Source: an uncultured Campylobacter sp.
Lineage (GTDB): Bacteria > Campylobacterota > Campylobacteria > Campylobacterales > Campylobacteraceae
Direction: 5' to 3'
DNA length: 20,561 bases
Assembly (NCBI RefSeq): GCF_938045465.1
Contig: NZ_CALIBF010000106.1
Location: forward strand, 1 to 20,561
Shown here: positions 7,981-14,276 of the stretch, piece after piece
Layout: each line of letters starts with the position of its first letter
How positions within the stretch are numbered: the stretch's first letter is position 1
The notes under the pieces: generated by a model
Database searches by the model: none
What the model was told of the DNA's origin: nothing
Seen by the model: the letters and a program-made list of their open reading frames with translations, nothing else
Translations under genes and position numbers: made by a program

Positions 7981-7989
7981 ATTATAGCA
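7981..7989 (-). promoter_or_regulatory. Extended -10 promoter for dcd-topA
   Basis: Read on the minus strand this is TGCTATAAT: a perfect TATAAT preceded by TGn. Epsilonproteobacterial housekeeping promoters rely on this extended -10 and often lack a -35 box. It lies about 35 bases before the dcd ATG, in a 123-bp divergent gap. Confidence 0.65.
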
Positions 7990-8016
7990 GCAAAATAAAA
8001 TATAATAAAAATTTTA

Positions 8017-8025
8017 TGCTAGAAT
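8017..8025 (+). promoter_or_regulatory. Probable promoter for asparaginase
   Basis: TGCTAGAAT at 8017-8025 is an extended -10 match lying 44 bases before the ATG. A second possibility is TATAAT at 8001-8006, which lacks the TGn element. The divergent dcd promoter is only about 30 bp away, so the two could influence each other. No operator motif could be recognised. Confidence 0.45.
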
Positions 8026-8069
8026 TTTGCTTAAATTATAAAAATTTTATCACTTTTTAAGGAGCAACT

Positions 8070-9119
8070 ATGGGGCTACTCAAGAAATTTGCGTTTATTA
8101 CGTTTTTTATCGCATCATCTTTGGCTGCTGCGAAGCCAAATATTTATATTTTAGCTACCGGCGGTACGATCGCAGGAAGCAGCGCAAGTGCCACGGAGGG
8201 CAACTATACCGCAGGCTCTAAGGGTGTAGAAGATATCTTATCGGCAGTGCCGCAACTGGGGGATTTAGCTACGATTAAAAGCGAGCAAATTTCAAATATC
8301 GGCTCGCAGGATATGAACGATGAAATTTGGCTCAAGCTTGCAAACCGCGTAAGCGAACTGCTTACCAAAAACGACGTAGACGGCGTCGTCATCGTGCATG
8401 GAACCGATACGATGGAGGAGACGGCGTATTTTTTAAGCCTGGTCATAAAATCTAAAAAACCGATCGTTTTGGTGGGCGCGATGCGAAACGCCGATTCGAT
8501 GAGCGCGGACGGCCCCTTGAATATCTATAACGCCGTAAGCGTCGCGGCAGATAAAAACGCTCGCGAAAAGGGCGCTCTTGTAGTGATGAACGACGAGATC
8601 CACGCCGCGCGCGAGGTTACGAAAACAAATACTACTAACGTTGCGGCTTTTGCCTCGCCGAATTCCGGCAAGATCGGCACCGTGAATTACGGCATCGTAA
8701 ATTTTTACATGGCGCCGCTTCGCAAACACACCGTCGCAAGTGAGTTTAATATCAAGGACCTCAAAGCCTTGCCGCGCGTCGATATCATCTATGGACACGC
8801 GCAAGATAGCGGCGATTTGGTCGATGCAGCGGTGCAAAAGGGCGCTAAGGGCATTATCGTAGCGGGCGTAGGCAATGGAAATTTATATCCGGATCTACAA
8901 GCCGCGCTCGCAAAAGCTAGCGAAGCGGGCGTGGTTGTTGTGCGCTCAAGCCGTACTGGTAGCGGCTCAACTAGCGTTAGCTCGGAGGTGGACGACGCAA
9001 AACTTGGCTTTCTAACCGCAGATAATCTAAATCCGCAAAAGGCGCGCGTGCTGCTGATGCTGGCTCTTAGCAAAACGAGCGATAAAGCGAAAATTCAGAG
9101 CTTTTTTGCGACACATTAA
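8070..9119 (+). CDS. ansA: Type II (periplasmic) L-asparaginase
   Basis: Hydrolyses asparagine (often glutamine more weakly) to aspartate and ammonia. An N-terminal signal peptide (MGLLKKFAFITFFIASSLAA, cleavage about after residue 21) places it in the periplasm. Both threonine active-site motifs are present: T33 in ATGGTIAG and T112-D113 in HGTDTMEET; Y46, S79 (GSQDMND) and K185 (EVTKTNTT) also match the E. coli type II enzyme. Length (349) is normal. AAGGAG at 8059-8064 is five bases before the ATG. In Campylobacter, periplasmic asparaginase is known to support use of asparagine as a nutrient. It stands alone in its direction, and a 394-bp repeat-bearing gap separates it from accB. Confidence 0.95.
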   Translation: MGLLKKFAFITFFIASSLAAAKPNIYILATGGTIAGSSASATEGNYTAGSKGVEDILSAVPQLGDLATIKSEQISNIGSQDMNDEIWLKLANRVSELLTKNDVDGVVIVHGTDTMEETAYFLSLVIKSKKPIVLVGAMRNADSMSADGPLNIYNAVSVAADKNAREKGALVVMNDEIHAAREVTKTNTTNVAAFASPNSGKIGTVNYGIVNFYMAPLRKHTVASEFNIKDLKALPRVDIIYGHAQDSGDLVDAAVQKGAKGIIVAGVGNGNLYPDLQAALAKASEAGVVVVRSSRTGSGSTSVSSEVDDAKLGFLTADNLNPQKARVLLMLALSKTSDKAKIQSFFATH

Positions 9120-9139
9120 CGCATAGGGCTTCGCGCGGA

Positions 9140-9162
9140 TAGAATTTCGGCGCGAAATTTTA
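9140..9162 (+). terminator. Hairpin after asparaginase
   Basis: AATTTCG at 9143-9149 and CGAAATT at 9153-9159 pair perfectly around a three-base GCG loop, with outer pairs extending to 9140 and 9162. It begins about 20 bases after the ansA stop. The following T-run is short, so termination strength is uncertain. It also forms the first element of the repeat cluster in this gap. Confidence 0.4.
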
Positions 9163-9231
9163 AAGAAAAGCAAGGCGCGGGATTTTAATATGAGCTCGGA
9201 GGCGAGATTTTAAAGCAAGGCACGGAATTTT
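9152..9231. repeat. Diverged direct repeat pair in the ansA-accB gap
   Basis: Copies at 9152-9186 and 9202-9231 match at 27 of 30 bases once a five-base insertion in the first is set aside. Both read GCGA-ATTTTAAAG-CAAGGC-CGG-ATTTT. The word TAGAATTTCGG occurs just before the first copy (9140-9150) and again at 9251-9261. No coding frame runs through them. Confidence 0.6.
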
Positions 9232-9336
9232 CGCGCTCGGGGCTTGGACGTAGAATTTCGGTCGTAAAATTAAGTGCTAAATTTAAAGGATTTAAAATCA
9301 TCCTGCGCTCTTGCGGCAAAATTCCGTGTCTCGCTT
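9213..9336. repeat. Inverted copy of the same repeat
   Basis: 9213-9231 and 9318-9336 are inverted copies matching at 17 of 19 bases, with 86 bases between them. The intervening DNA contains a smaller inverted repeat (AGGAT/ATCCT near 9290-9304). An RNA copy could fold into a long stem across this interval. The rest of the 9120-9513 gap holds nothing else that I can identify beyond the accB leader. Confidence 0.5.
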
Positions 9337-9467
9337 GCAAAGTTCGAGCTTAAAATGAACGAGGCAAATCTCGCTCCGTAAATCCTTAAAATCAGTCCGC
9401 AAATTCTGTCGTAAATTTCGCTTTGCACTTCTTAAAAGTCCCGCAAAAATCCATTTAAAGAAACAAT

Positions 9468-9473
9468 TATAAA
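9468..9473 (+). promoter_or_regulatory. Possible -10 for accB-accC
   Basis: TATAAA at 9468-9473 lies about 40 bases before the accB ATG in AT-rich DNA; TAAAAT at 9482-9487 is an alternative. Neither has a TGn extension. The accB ribosome binding site is AGGAG at 9503-9507. Confidence 0.3.
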
Positions 9474-9513
9474 AATTTAGCTAAAATTTCGCAAATTTTT
9501 TCAGGAGAAATTT

Positions 9514-9972
9514 ATGACAAAAGCAGAAATCAAAGAGTTAATGGATTTTTTCGGCGAAAAGCAGGGCATTAACGAGCTAAAAATTAAAGATAAAGATTTT
9601 GAGATCGAGATAAAAAAATATGGCCCATGCGGTGGGAGCACGCCTCAGCTCGCCGCACCGGCACCCGCTCCGCAACTTGCTGCGCCTTCGGTAAACGTGC
9701 TCGTGGGCGATAAGCCCGCCTCAAAAGGCGCGATGGATACGATCGACAGCCCGATGGTAGGTACTTTTTATAAAGCGCCAAGTCCCGGTGCGGCAGAGTT
9801 CGTAAGCGTGGGCCAGGTCGTGCATAAGGGTGATACAATCGGCATAATAGAAGCGATGAAGATTATGAACGAGATCGAGGCGGAATTCGACTGCCGCATC
9901 AAAAAAGCTCTCGTCGAGGACGGACAGCCCGTCGAGTACGCTATGGCGCTGTTTGAGGTCGAGAAGCTATGA
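9514..9972 (+). CDS. accB: Biotin carboxyl carrier protein of acetyl-CoA carboxylase
   Basis: Carries the biotin that shuttles CO2 between biotin carboxylase and carboxyltransferase in the first step of fatty acid synthesis. Layout: an N-terminal helical/linking part, an Ala/Pro-rich flexible linker at about residues 43-60, and a biotinyl domain from about 76 to the end. The biotinylation motif is EAMKIMNE, with lysine 116 between methionines; the thumb region TFYKAPSPGA precedes it. The 152-residue length is typical. The stop overlaps the accC start (ATGA), so the two are translationally coupled, as expected for subunits of one complex. Confidence 0.97.
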   Translation: MTKAEIKELMDFFGEKQGINELKIKDKDFEIEIKKYGPCGGSTPQLAAPAPAPQLAAPSVNVLVGDKPASKGAMDTIDSPMVGTFYKAPSPGAAEFVSVGQVVHKGDTIGIIEAMKIMNEIEAEFDCRIKKALVEDGQPVEYAMALFEVEKL

Positions 9973-11306
9973 GGGAGCTTAAGAAAATTCTAATCGCAAA
10001 TCGCGGCGAGATAGCGCTTAGAGCGCTTCGCACGATCCAAGAGATGGGCAAGCAAGCCATCGTCGTGCACTCCACCGCCGATCAGGACGCGCTTTACGTG
10101 AAATACGCCGACGCGTCGGTCTGTATAGGCGGACCGCGCAGTAGCGACAGCTACCTAAATATCCCCGCGATCATCACAGCCTGCGAGCTAACCGAAGCTG
10201 ACGCGATATTTCCGGGATACGGCTTTTTGAGCGAAAGTCAAAATTTCGTAGAAATTTGCGCTAAGCACGGCATTAAATTTATCGGTCCAAGCGTCGAGGC
10301 GATGACCTTGATGAGCGATAAGAGCAAGGCGAAGCAAGTAATGATGCGCGCGGGCATTCCTGTAGTGCCTGGCAGCGACGGCGCGATCGCAAGCGTCGAA
10401 GAGGCACGCAAGCTAGCCGCCGAAATCGGCTATCCGGTCATCATTAAAGCCGCAGCCGGTGGCGGTGGGCGCGGAATGCGCGTGGTCGAGCGCGAAGAGG
10501 ATATCGAAAAGCTCTTTTGGTCGGCAGAGAGCGAAGCGATGAGCGCGTTCGGCGACGGCACGATGTATATGGAAAAATATATCACAAACCCACGCCACAT
10601 CGAGGTTCAGGTCTTGGGTGACGAGCACGGACACGTCGTGCATATCGGCGAGCGCGACTGCTCGATGCAGCGCCGCCATCAAAAGCTGATCGAAGAAAGC
10701 CCGGCCGTGATCTTGGACGAGCCGACACGAAAGAGCCTGCACGAAACGGCGGTTCGCGCCGCTAAGGCGATCGGATACGCAAGTGCGGGAACGTTTGAGT
10801 TTTTATACGATAGCAAGGACAAGAAATTCTATTTCATCGAGATGAATACCCGTCTGCAAGTCGAACATACCGTAAGCGAGATGCGAAGCGGGCTCGATCT
10901 GATCGAGTGGATGATCCGTATCGCGCAGGGCGAGAAGCTGCTACCTCAAAGCGAGATAAAATTTAGCGGACATGCGCTTGAGTGCCGCATCACCGCCGAG
11001 GACTCCAAAAGCTTTATGCCAAACCCGGGCAAAATCACAAAATACGTCGCTCCGGGCGGCAGAAATGTGCGAATGGATAGCCACGTTTATGAGGGCTACT
11101 CGGTGCCGCCTTACTACGACAGCATGATCGGCAAGCTCATCGTTTACGACAAGGACCGCACGCGCGCGATCGCGAAGATGAAGGTCGCGCTAGACGAGCT
11201 CATCATCGGCGGCATAAAATCGACGCGCGATTTTCATCTTAGGATGATGAATAACCCCGATTTCGTGGATAATAACTACGACACAAATTACCTAGCCAAG
11301 CATTAA
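9969..11306 (+). CDS. accC: Biotin carboxylase subunit of acetyl-CoA carboxylase
   Basis: ATP-grasp enzyme that carboxylates the biotin on AccB using bicarbonate and ATP. Visible are the N-terminal pre-ATP-grasp start (KKILIANRGEIALRALR), the glycine-rich ATP loop AAAGGGGRGMRVV at 161-173, ERDCSMQRRHQKLIEESPA at 228-246 and the catalytic EMNTRLQVEH at 291-300. The 445-residue length is that of a stand-alone AccC, not a pyruvate carboxylase fusion. It starts four bases inside accB. A strong hairpin follows the stop. The carboxyltransferase genes accA/accD are not in the window. Confidence 0.98.
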   Translation: MRELKKILIANRGEIALRALRTIQEMGKQAIVVHSTADQDALYVKYADASVCIGGPRSSDSYLNIPAIITACELTEADAIFPGYGFLSESQNFVEICAKHGIKFIGPSVEAMTLMSDKSKAKQVMMRAGIPVVPGSDGAIASVEEARKLAAEIGYPVIIKAAAGGGGRGMRVVEREEDIEKLFWSAESEAMSAFGDGTMYMEKYITNPRHIEVQVLGDEHGHVVHIGERDCSMQRRHQKLIEESPAVILDEPTRKSLHETAVRAAKAIGYASAGTFEFLYDSKDKKFYFIEMNTRLQVEHTVSEMRSGLDLIEWMIRIAQGEKLLPQSEIKFSGHALECRITAEDSKSFMPNPGKITKYVAPGGRNVRMDSHVYEGYSVPPYYDSMIGKLIVYDKDRTRAIAKMKVALDELIIGGIKSTRDFHLRMMNNPDFVDNNYDTNYLAKH

Positions 11307-11520
11307 ATTTAAAATTCCAAGGGATGATACTCTTGGAATTTTAAAATTTATTTGAAATTCTACATTTAAAATTCTGCTTTAAATTTTTCATTTAAAAAGC
11401 TACTTGAGATTTTGTTTTAAAATTCCGTCGCGCCACGCTTTAAATTTTGCTATTAAATTTGTTGCTAAATTTAAGTGAAGATGCGCGAGATACGTCGTCG
11501 TGCGTGTTTTACGGCGAGAT
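11305..11520. repeat. Left copy of an imperfect direct repeat flanking an AT-rich gene
   Basis: This stretch aligns with 12433-12629 in the same orientation. Both start with a TTTAAAATTCCA...CTTGGAATTTTAAA hairpin. They then share TTTATTTGAA, TTTAAAATT-CGTCG, CTATTAAATTTG--GCTAAATT, GAGATACG, TGCGTGTTTT and GCGAGAT, in the same order. The left copy has about 25-30 extra bases near 11388-11415. I see no coding frame shared by the copies. The remaining DNA of this gap (11521-11664) holds only the promoter and ribosome binding site of the next gene. Confidence 0.75.
11311..11342 (+). terminator. Hairpin terminator after accC
   Basis: AAAATTCCAAG at 11311-11321 and CTTGGAATTTT at 11332-11342 form a perfect 11-bp stem starting four bases after the accC stop. 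T-rich DNA follows, but without a clean T-run. The hairpin is also the left end of the repeat copy described at 11305-11520; the same hairpin recurs downstream of the next gene. Confidence 0.6.
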
Positions 11521-11631
11521 AAATGTTAAGTCCGGAAAAAGAGATGAGAATAAACGGTGAAACTCGAGGTGAGGTTCGCGGCTTAAAGGTTTTTTGAGGC
11601 GAAGGAGAAAATATTTTTCAACTACTTTCGA

Positions 11632-11637
11632 TATAAT
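11632..11637 (+). promoter_or_regulatory. Probable -10 of the AT-rich gene
   Basis: A perfect TATAAT lies 27 bases before the ATG at 11665, with T-rich DNA upstream as is usual for epsilonproteobacterial promoters. A short leader carries AAAGGA at 11654-11659. It sits outside the flanking repeat, so the gene appears to have its own promoter. Confidence 0.5.
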
Positions 11638-11664
11638 ATGTGTATAAAATATTAAAGGATTATT

Positions 11665-12360
11665 ATGAGTAAAGATTTAGAAGTTGAATTATCAAAAGAT
11701 GGTGTGAAGCTTTCTGTCGGCAAAGAGCCAGCGCAGGCATTAACAAAGGGGTTGGGTGATATTTTTGGCTTGGCAACTGAGTCCTTTGGAATTTTTACGG
11801 ATAAGATAAGAGCAAGAAGAAAAATAAATCAACTAAAACTTACTAAGAAAATACAAGAGGAAGCAAAGAGTTTAAATCTAACAGTGGAGCAACTTGCTAA
11901 TATAGGTCTAAAAGAACTTGCAGTTATTGAACAACATGCCATTTTAGAGGAAGACGAAACATTGCAAAATATGTGGGCAAAACTTATTGTGGATTCTGTA
12001 AGCAATAATGAAGATAAAGATAATTTGACTTTTATGAATATACTAAAAGAGATAACTCCCTTGCAAGCAAAAATATTAAAATTTTACTATGAAGTTATAA
12101 TAAATAAAAGAGAAATACCTAGCTTAGGCAAAGTTCTTAAAGCAGTAGTCGTAAAGAACGAAATTTTAAGACATTTGGACATAGATGAAGATATTTTTAC
12201 TTTCAACGCAAGCTCTCTTATGAGATTAGGATTAATAACACAATCAGACACCCCTAACCAAGTTTTAATAAGTGTCGGAACCGTGCCAACCGGATATAAT
12301 AAAACAACGCTTACACCACTTGGTTTTGAGTTTGTGAAAAAATGTATAGGCAATGTTTAG
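11665..12360 (+). CDS. Abi-alpha/DUF4393-like protein, putative abortive-infection factor
   Basis: A 231-residue protein, soluble by appearance. Residues about 83-150 (ELAVIEQHAILEEDETLQNM, WAKLIVDSV, then FMNILKEITPLQAKILKFYY) match from memory the core of the Abi-alpha family (PF14337, formerly DUF4393): an acidic E-x-D-E-x-L-x-x-W-A-x-L stretch followed by F-x-x-I-L-K-x-(L/I)-(S/T)-P. Members are annotated as putative abortive-infection proteins; the mechanism is not established. The C terminus (ASSLMRLGLITQS ... LTPLGFEFVKKCI) looks like a winged-helix-type end and is also usual. Codons are much more A/T-rich than accC or the downstream operon. It has its own TATAAT and ribosome binding site, and lies between two direct repeats, all pointing to acquisition as an accessory cassette. 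No partner gene is next to it. Family assignment is probable, function inferred. Confidence 0.65.
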   Translation: MSKDLEVELSKDGVKLSVGKEPAQALTKGLGDIFGLATESFGIFTDKIRARRKINQLKLTKKIQEEAKSLNLTVEQLANIGLKELAVIEQHAILEEDETLQNMWAKLIVDSVSNNEDKDNLTFMNILKEITPLQAKILKFYYEVIINKREIPSLGKVLKAVVVKNEILRHLDIDEDIFTFNASSLMRLGLITQSDTPNQVLISVGTVPTGYNKTTLTPLGFEFVKKCIGNV

Positions 12361-12432
12361 AGTTAAAGTATAACAGTCTTAATGCCTTTTCCTGCTTAAT
12401 CGCTGCTTTGAATTTTTCTACATGCTAACGCT

Positions 12433-12629
12433 AAAGCTTTAAAATTCCAGAGAGTGAAATTCTCTTGGAATTTTAAAGCTTTATTTGAATTCCTGAATTT
12501 TAAATTCTATTCGAAATTTTACTTTAAAATTTCGTCGTACCGCGCTTTTAAACCCACTATTAAATTTGCCGCTAAATTGAGTAGCAGCATGAGATACGCT
12601 GCGATTTGTGCGTGTTTTCACTGCGAGAT
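12433..12629. repeat. Right copy of the direct repeat flanking the AT-rich gene
   Basis: This is the counterpart of 11305-11520, beginning about 70 bases after the stop of the AT-rich gene and ending at the shared GCGAGAT. The two copies are clearly diverged but collinear. A 93-codon frame with a GTG start runs through this copy, but the left copy has an early stop at the same place, so I do not call it a gene. Confidence 0.75.
12434..12481. terminator. Long hairpin in the right repeat copy
   Basis: Arms 12434-12454 and 12462-12481 pair over 20 bp with a single bulged base (12450) and a seven-base loop. It can act on either strand and would end transcription from the AT-rich gene, whose stop is 74 bases upstream. 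It is the same hairpin as the one after accC, with extra outer pairs AAGCTTT/AAAGCTT. Confidence 0.55.
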
Positions 12630-12802
12630 CAGCGCTAGGCCGGGTTTAAATTTAGATTTTACGTCGACCAAGGCGGCTAAATTTAGAACGCACATCCTAC
12701 CGCCGCAGATATTCGCTTCCGTCCGCGCGGTTTAGCGGATGATGTGGGCTGCTGGGGCGTTTTTGTTCTCATCCCACCAAATAAAATTTAAAAATTTATG
12801 AC

Positions 12803-13024
12803 ATATGCATGTTGCGTCGCATATCTTGATGACCGGCTGCCGACGTGCGCGAGTAAGCGGTATAAAATTTACCGCACGAGCCACCAATGCACGTTCTGCA
12901 TAAATTTTTATCGCGCTTGCCGTTGCGAGCGCGAAGTAGTATCGAGCTGCAAATTTTAAACTATCTCGCCGCACGCGCTTGAGAAATAGCGCCCTGCTTC
13001 GCGGGCAAAGTGCGCGAGATTTTT
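12803..13024 (+). ncRNA. Candidate structured RNA in a gene-free stretch
   Basis: Within the 677-bp gap 12361-13037, this part carries four successive foldable elements: ATATGC 12803-12808 with GCATAT 12819-12824; ACGTGC 12843-12848 with GCACGT 12889-12894, enclosing GCGGTA 12857-12862 and TACCGC 12870-12875; a 10-bp stem 12911-12920/12925-12934 with a CGTT loop and one wobble; and arms 12964-12974/13010-13019 (one bulge) enclosing GCCC/GGGC. The last stem is followed on the plus strand by five T (13020-13024), as in an intrinsic terminator. No known RNA family is recognised and no promoter is evident. It could also be a decayed gene. Confidence 0.25.
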
Positions 13025-13037
13025 AAATTATAAAATT

Positions 13038-14039
13038 TCAACCCCCAAATTCCTCGTAAAATTTATTTAGATAATCGGCGTAGTAAAAATTTTGATTTCT
13101 AGCGTCAAATCTACCCGCCAGTTCCAAAGCCGTTTTGTAGTCGCCCTCATCGCCAAACGCGCTAACTGCGATGAAAAATCGTAGGTCGTTTAGATCGTCG
13201 TTGCCATCAAGGATCGCACGCGAGTGCTTGCGCGCTAAATTTAACGCCGTCTCGCGCTCATCCAGTCTAACGGCGATCTCGATTAGCGGCGCGATCTGAT
13301 TTATGACGCGAGGATTTGACTCGATCGTCGCCGCGGCCTTTGGCAGCAGGATTTTTGCCTCCCAGGTCCTGCCTAGCGCTATCATACTAAAAAGTATCGG
13401 CGCGTAGGTTATGTGCGGCACCTCAGAGCAGGTTAGCTCGCCCGAGAGTATCGGCTCGGCAAGCCCCAGCGCCGCTTCGTGCTCTCCAGCAAAATTTAAA
13501 TACGCTATCTCATCGCTTGCTTCGCACGCCTCGCAGTCGGCCATATCGTCTTTGGCGAGCTTTTTCCACAGCTCGTAGTTGGTCTTCGCCTCTCTAGCAT
13601 CGCCCATGTCGATGTTTTGATTCATCAAAGCCTTGTAGTAGGAGGCTAGCGATAGCTCCAAGCGCTCGTAGTAAAACAGCATCGCCTCGTTCACCTCATC
13701 TATGAGCTCTTTTTCGATCATGGAGCTTTTGGCGACGCCCGAGACGATCCATTTAAATTTCCACAGACAGCTCTCAAAGTCGCCGAAATTTGGATATTCA
13801 CTATCTTTCAAATTTTGCGCGATGTAGTCCGTGAGCCACATTAGCGCCCTCGTTCTTAAAACTGCGCCAAATTTTTCAAATTCCTCGTTTAAAACAAAGT
13901 CACAAATTTGCGCGGCAAATTCGAAATTTTCCGCCTCGATAGCTCCCCTTATCGCATCAAACAGATGCTCCTCCTTATCCGCCAGCCTATCAAATTGCCT
14001 TAGCTTTTCATAAAGTCCCTCTAACGAGCCCTGTTTCAT
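13038..14039 (-). CDS. TPR-like helical protein of unknown function
   Basis: A 333-residue, all-helical soluble protein without signal or membrane segment, in helical pairs like tetratricopeptide repeats (for example AAQICDFVLNEEFEKFGAVL at about 41-60). The central stretch DDMADCEACEASDEIAYLNF, then GEHEAALGLAEPILSGELTC and SEVPHITYAPILFSMIALGR, fits a pattern I recall from uncharacterised bacterial TPR proteins (D-C-x-A-C, then A-x-P-I-L-x-G-x-x-x-C-x-E-V-P-H-x-T-Y-A). Their function is unknown to me. The C-x2-C pair plus a later Cys and His could bind a metal; that is speculation. AAGGATCAGGA precedes the ATG. It stands alone, divergent from the peptide operon, and its base composition is like that of the core genes. 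Confidence 0.8.
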   Translation of the reverse strand: MKQGSLEGLYEKLRQFDRLADKEEHLFDAIRGAIEAENFEFAAQICDFVLNEEFEKFGAVLRTRALMWLTDYIAQNLKDSEYPNFGDFESCLWKFKWIVSGVAKSSMIEKELIDEVNEAMLFYYERLELSLASYYKALMNQNIDMGDAREAKTNYELWKKLAKDDMADCEACEASDEIAYLNFAGEHEAALGLAEPILSGELTCSEVPHITYAPILFSMIALGRTWEAKILLPKAAATIESNPRVINQIAPLIEIAVRLDERETALNLARKHSRAILDGNDDLNDLRFFIAVSAFGDEGDYKTALELAGRFDARNQNFYYADYLNKFYEEFGG

Positions 14040-14066
14040 TCCTGATCCTTATTAAATTTTGCGATA

Positions 14067-14072
14067 ATTATA
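14067..14072 (-). promoter_or_regulatory. Probable -10 of the TPR-like gene
   Basis: On the minus strand this reads TATAAT, 27 bases before the ATG at 14039. It lacks a TGn extension. It shares a 237-bp divergent gap with the operon promoter on the other strand. Confidence 0.45.
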
Positions 14073-14215
14073 TCTGTTTAGTCTGAAGCTAAGCAGCTTA
14101 TCGCGATTTTGAAGCCCAAAAGGCAAAATTTAAAATTTATAGAGTTATCTTAAAGCGGTTTTGCTCGCGCCGTTTTAGTGCCCTATTTGCCGCCGCGATA
14201 GGTAAATTTCAGCTT

Positions 14216-14224
14216 TGTTATATA
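14216..14224 (+). promoter_or_regulatory. Probable promoter of the five-gene peptide operon
   Basis: TGTTATATA at 14216-14224 is an extended -10 match about 52 bases before the first ATG; the overlapping TATAAA at 14221-14226 is an alternative. The leader carries AAAAGGGG just before the start. I see no operator or riboswitch-like structure in the gap. Confidence 0.4.
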
Positions 14225-14276
14225 AATTTAATATTAAAATGCCGTATTCATAAATTTTTTAAGAAAAGGGGAATTT

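Noticed and set aside
9140..9336. Possible CRISPR-like array
   Set aside because: The repeats are few, diverged, unevenly spaced and partly inverted, with no uniform spacers and no cas genes nearby.
11665..12360. Insertion sequence or transposase cargo signature
   Set aside because: There is no transposase or terminal inverted repeat; the flanks are direct repeats with internal hairpins, so no standard IS structure can be claimed.
12454..12735. Plus-strand ORF of 93 codons with GTG start
   Set aside because: It runs through the right repeat copy, starts within a hairpin loop, and the left repeat copy has an early stop at the same place.
12732..12974. Minus-strand ORF of 80 codons with GTG start
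   Set aside because: No ribosome binding site, start lies within a stem, and the frame crosses several strong inverted repeats; more likely a by-product of structured DNA.
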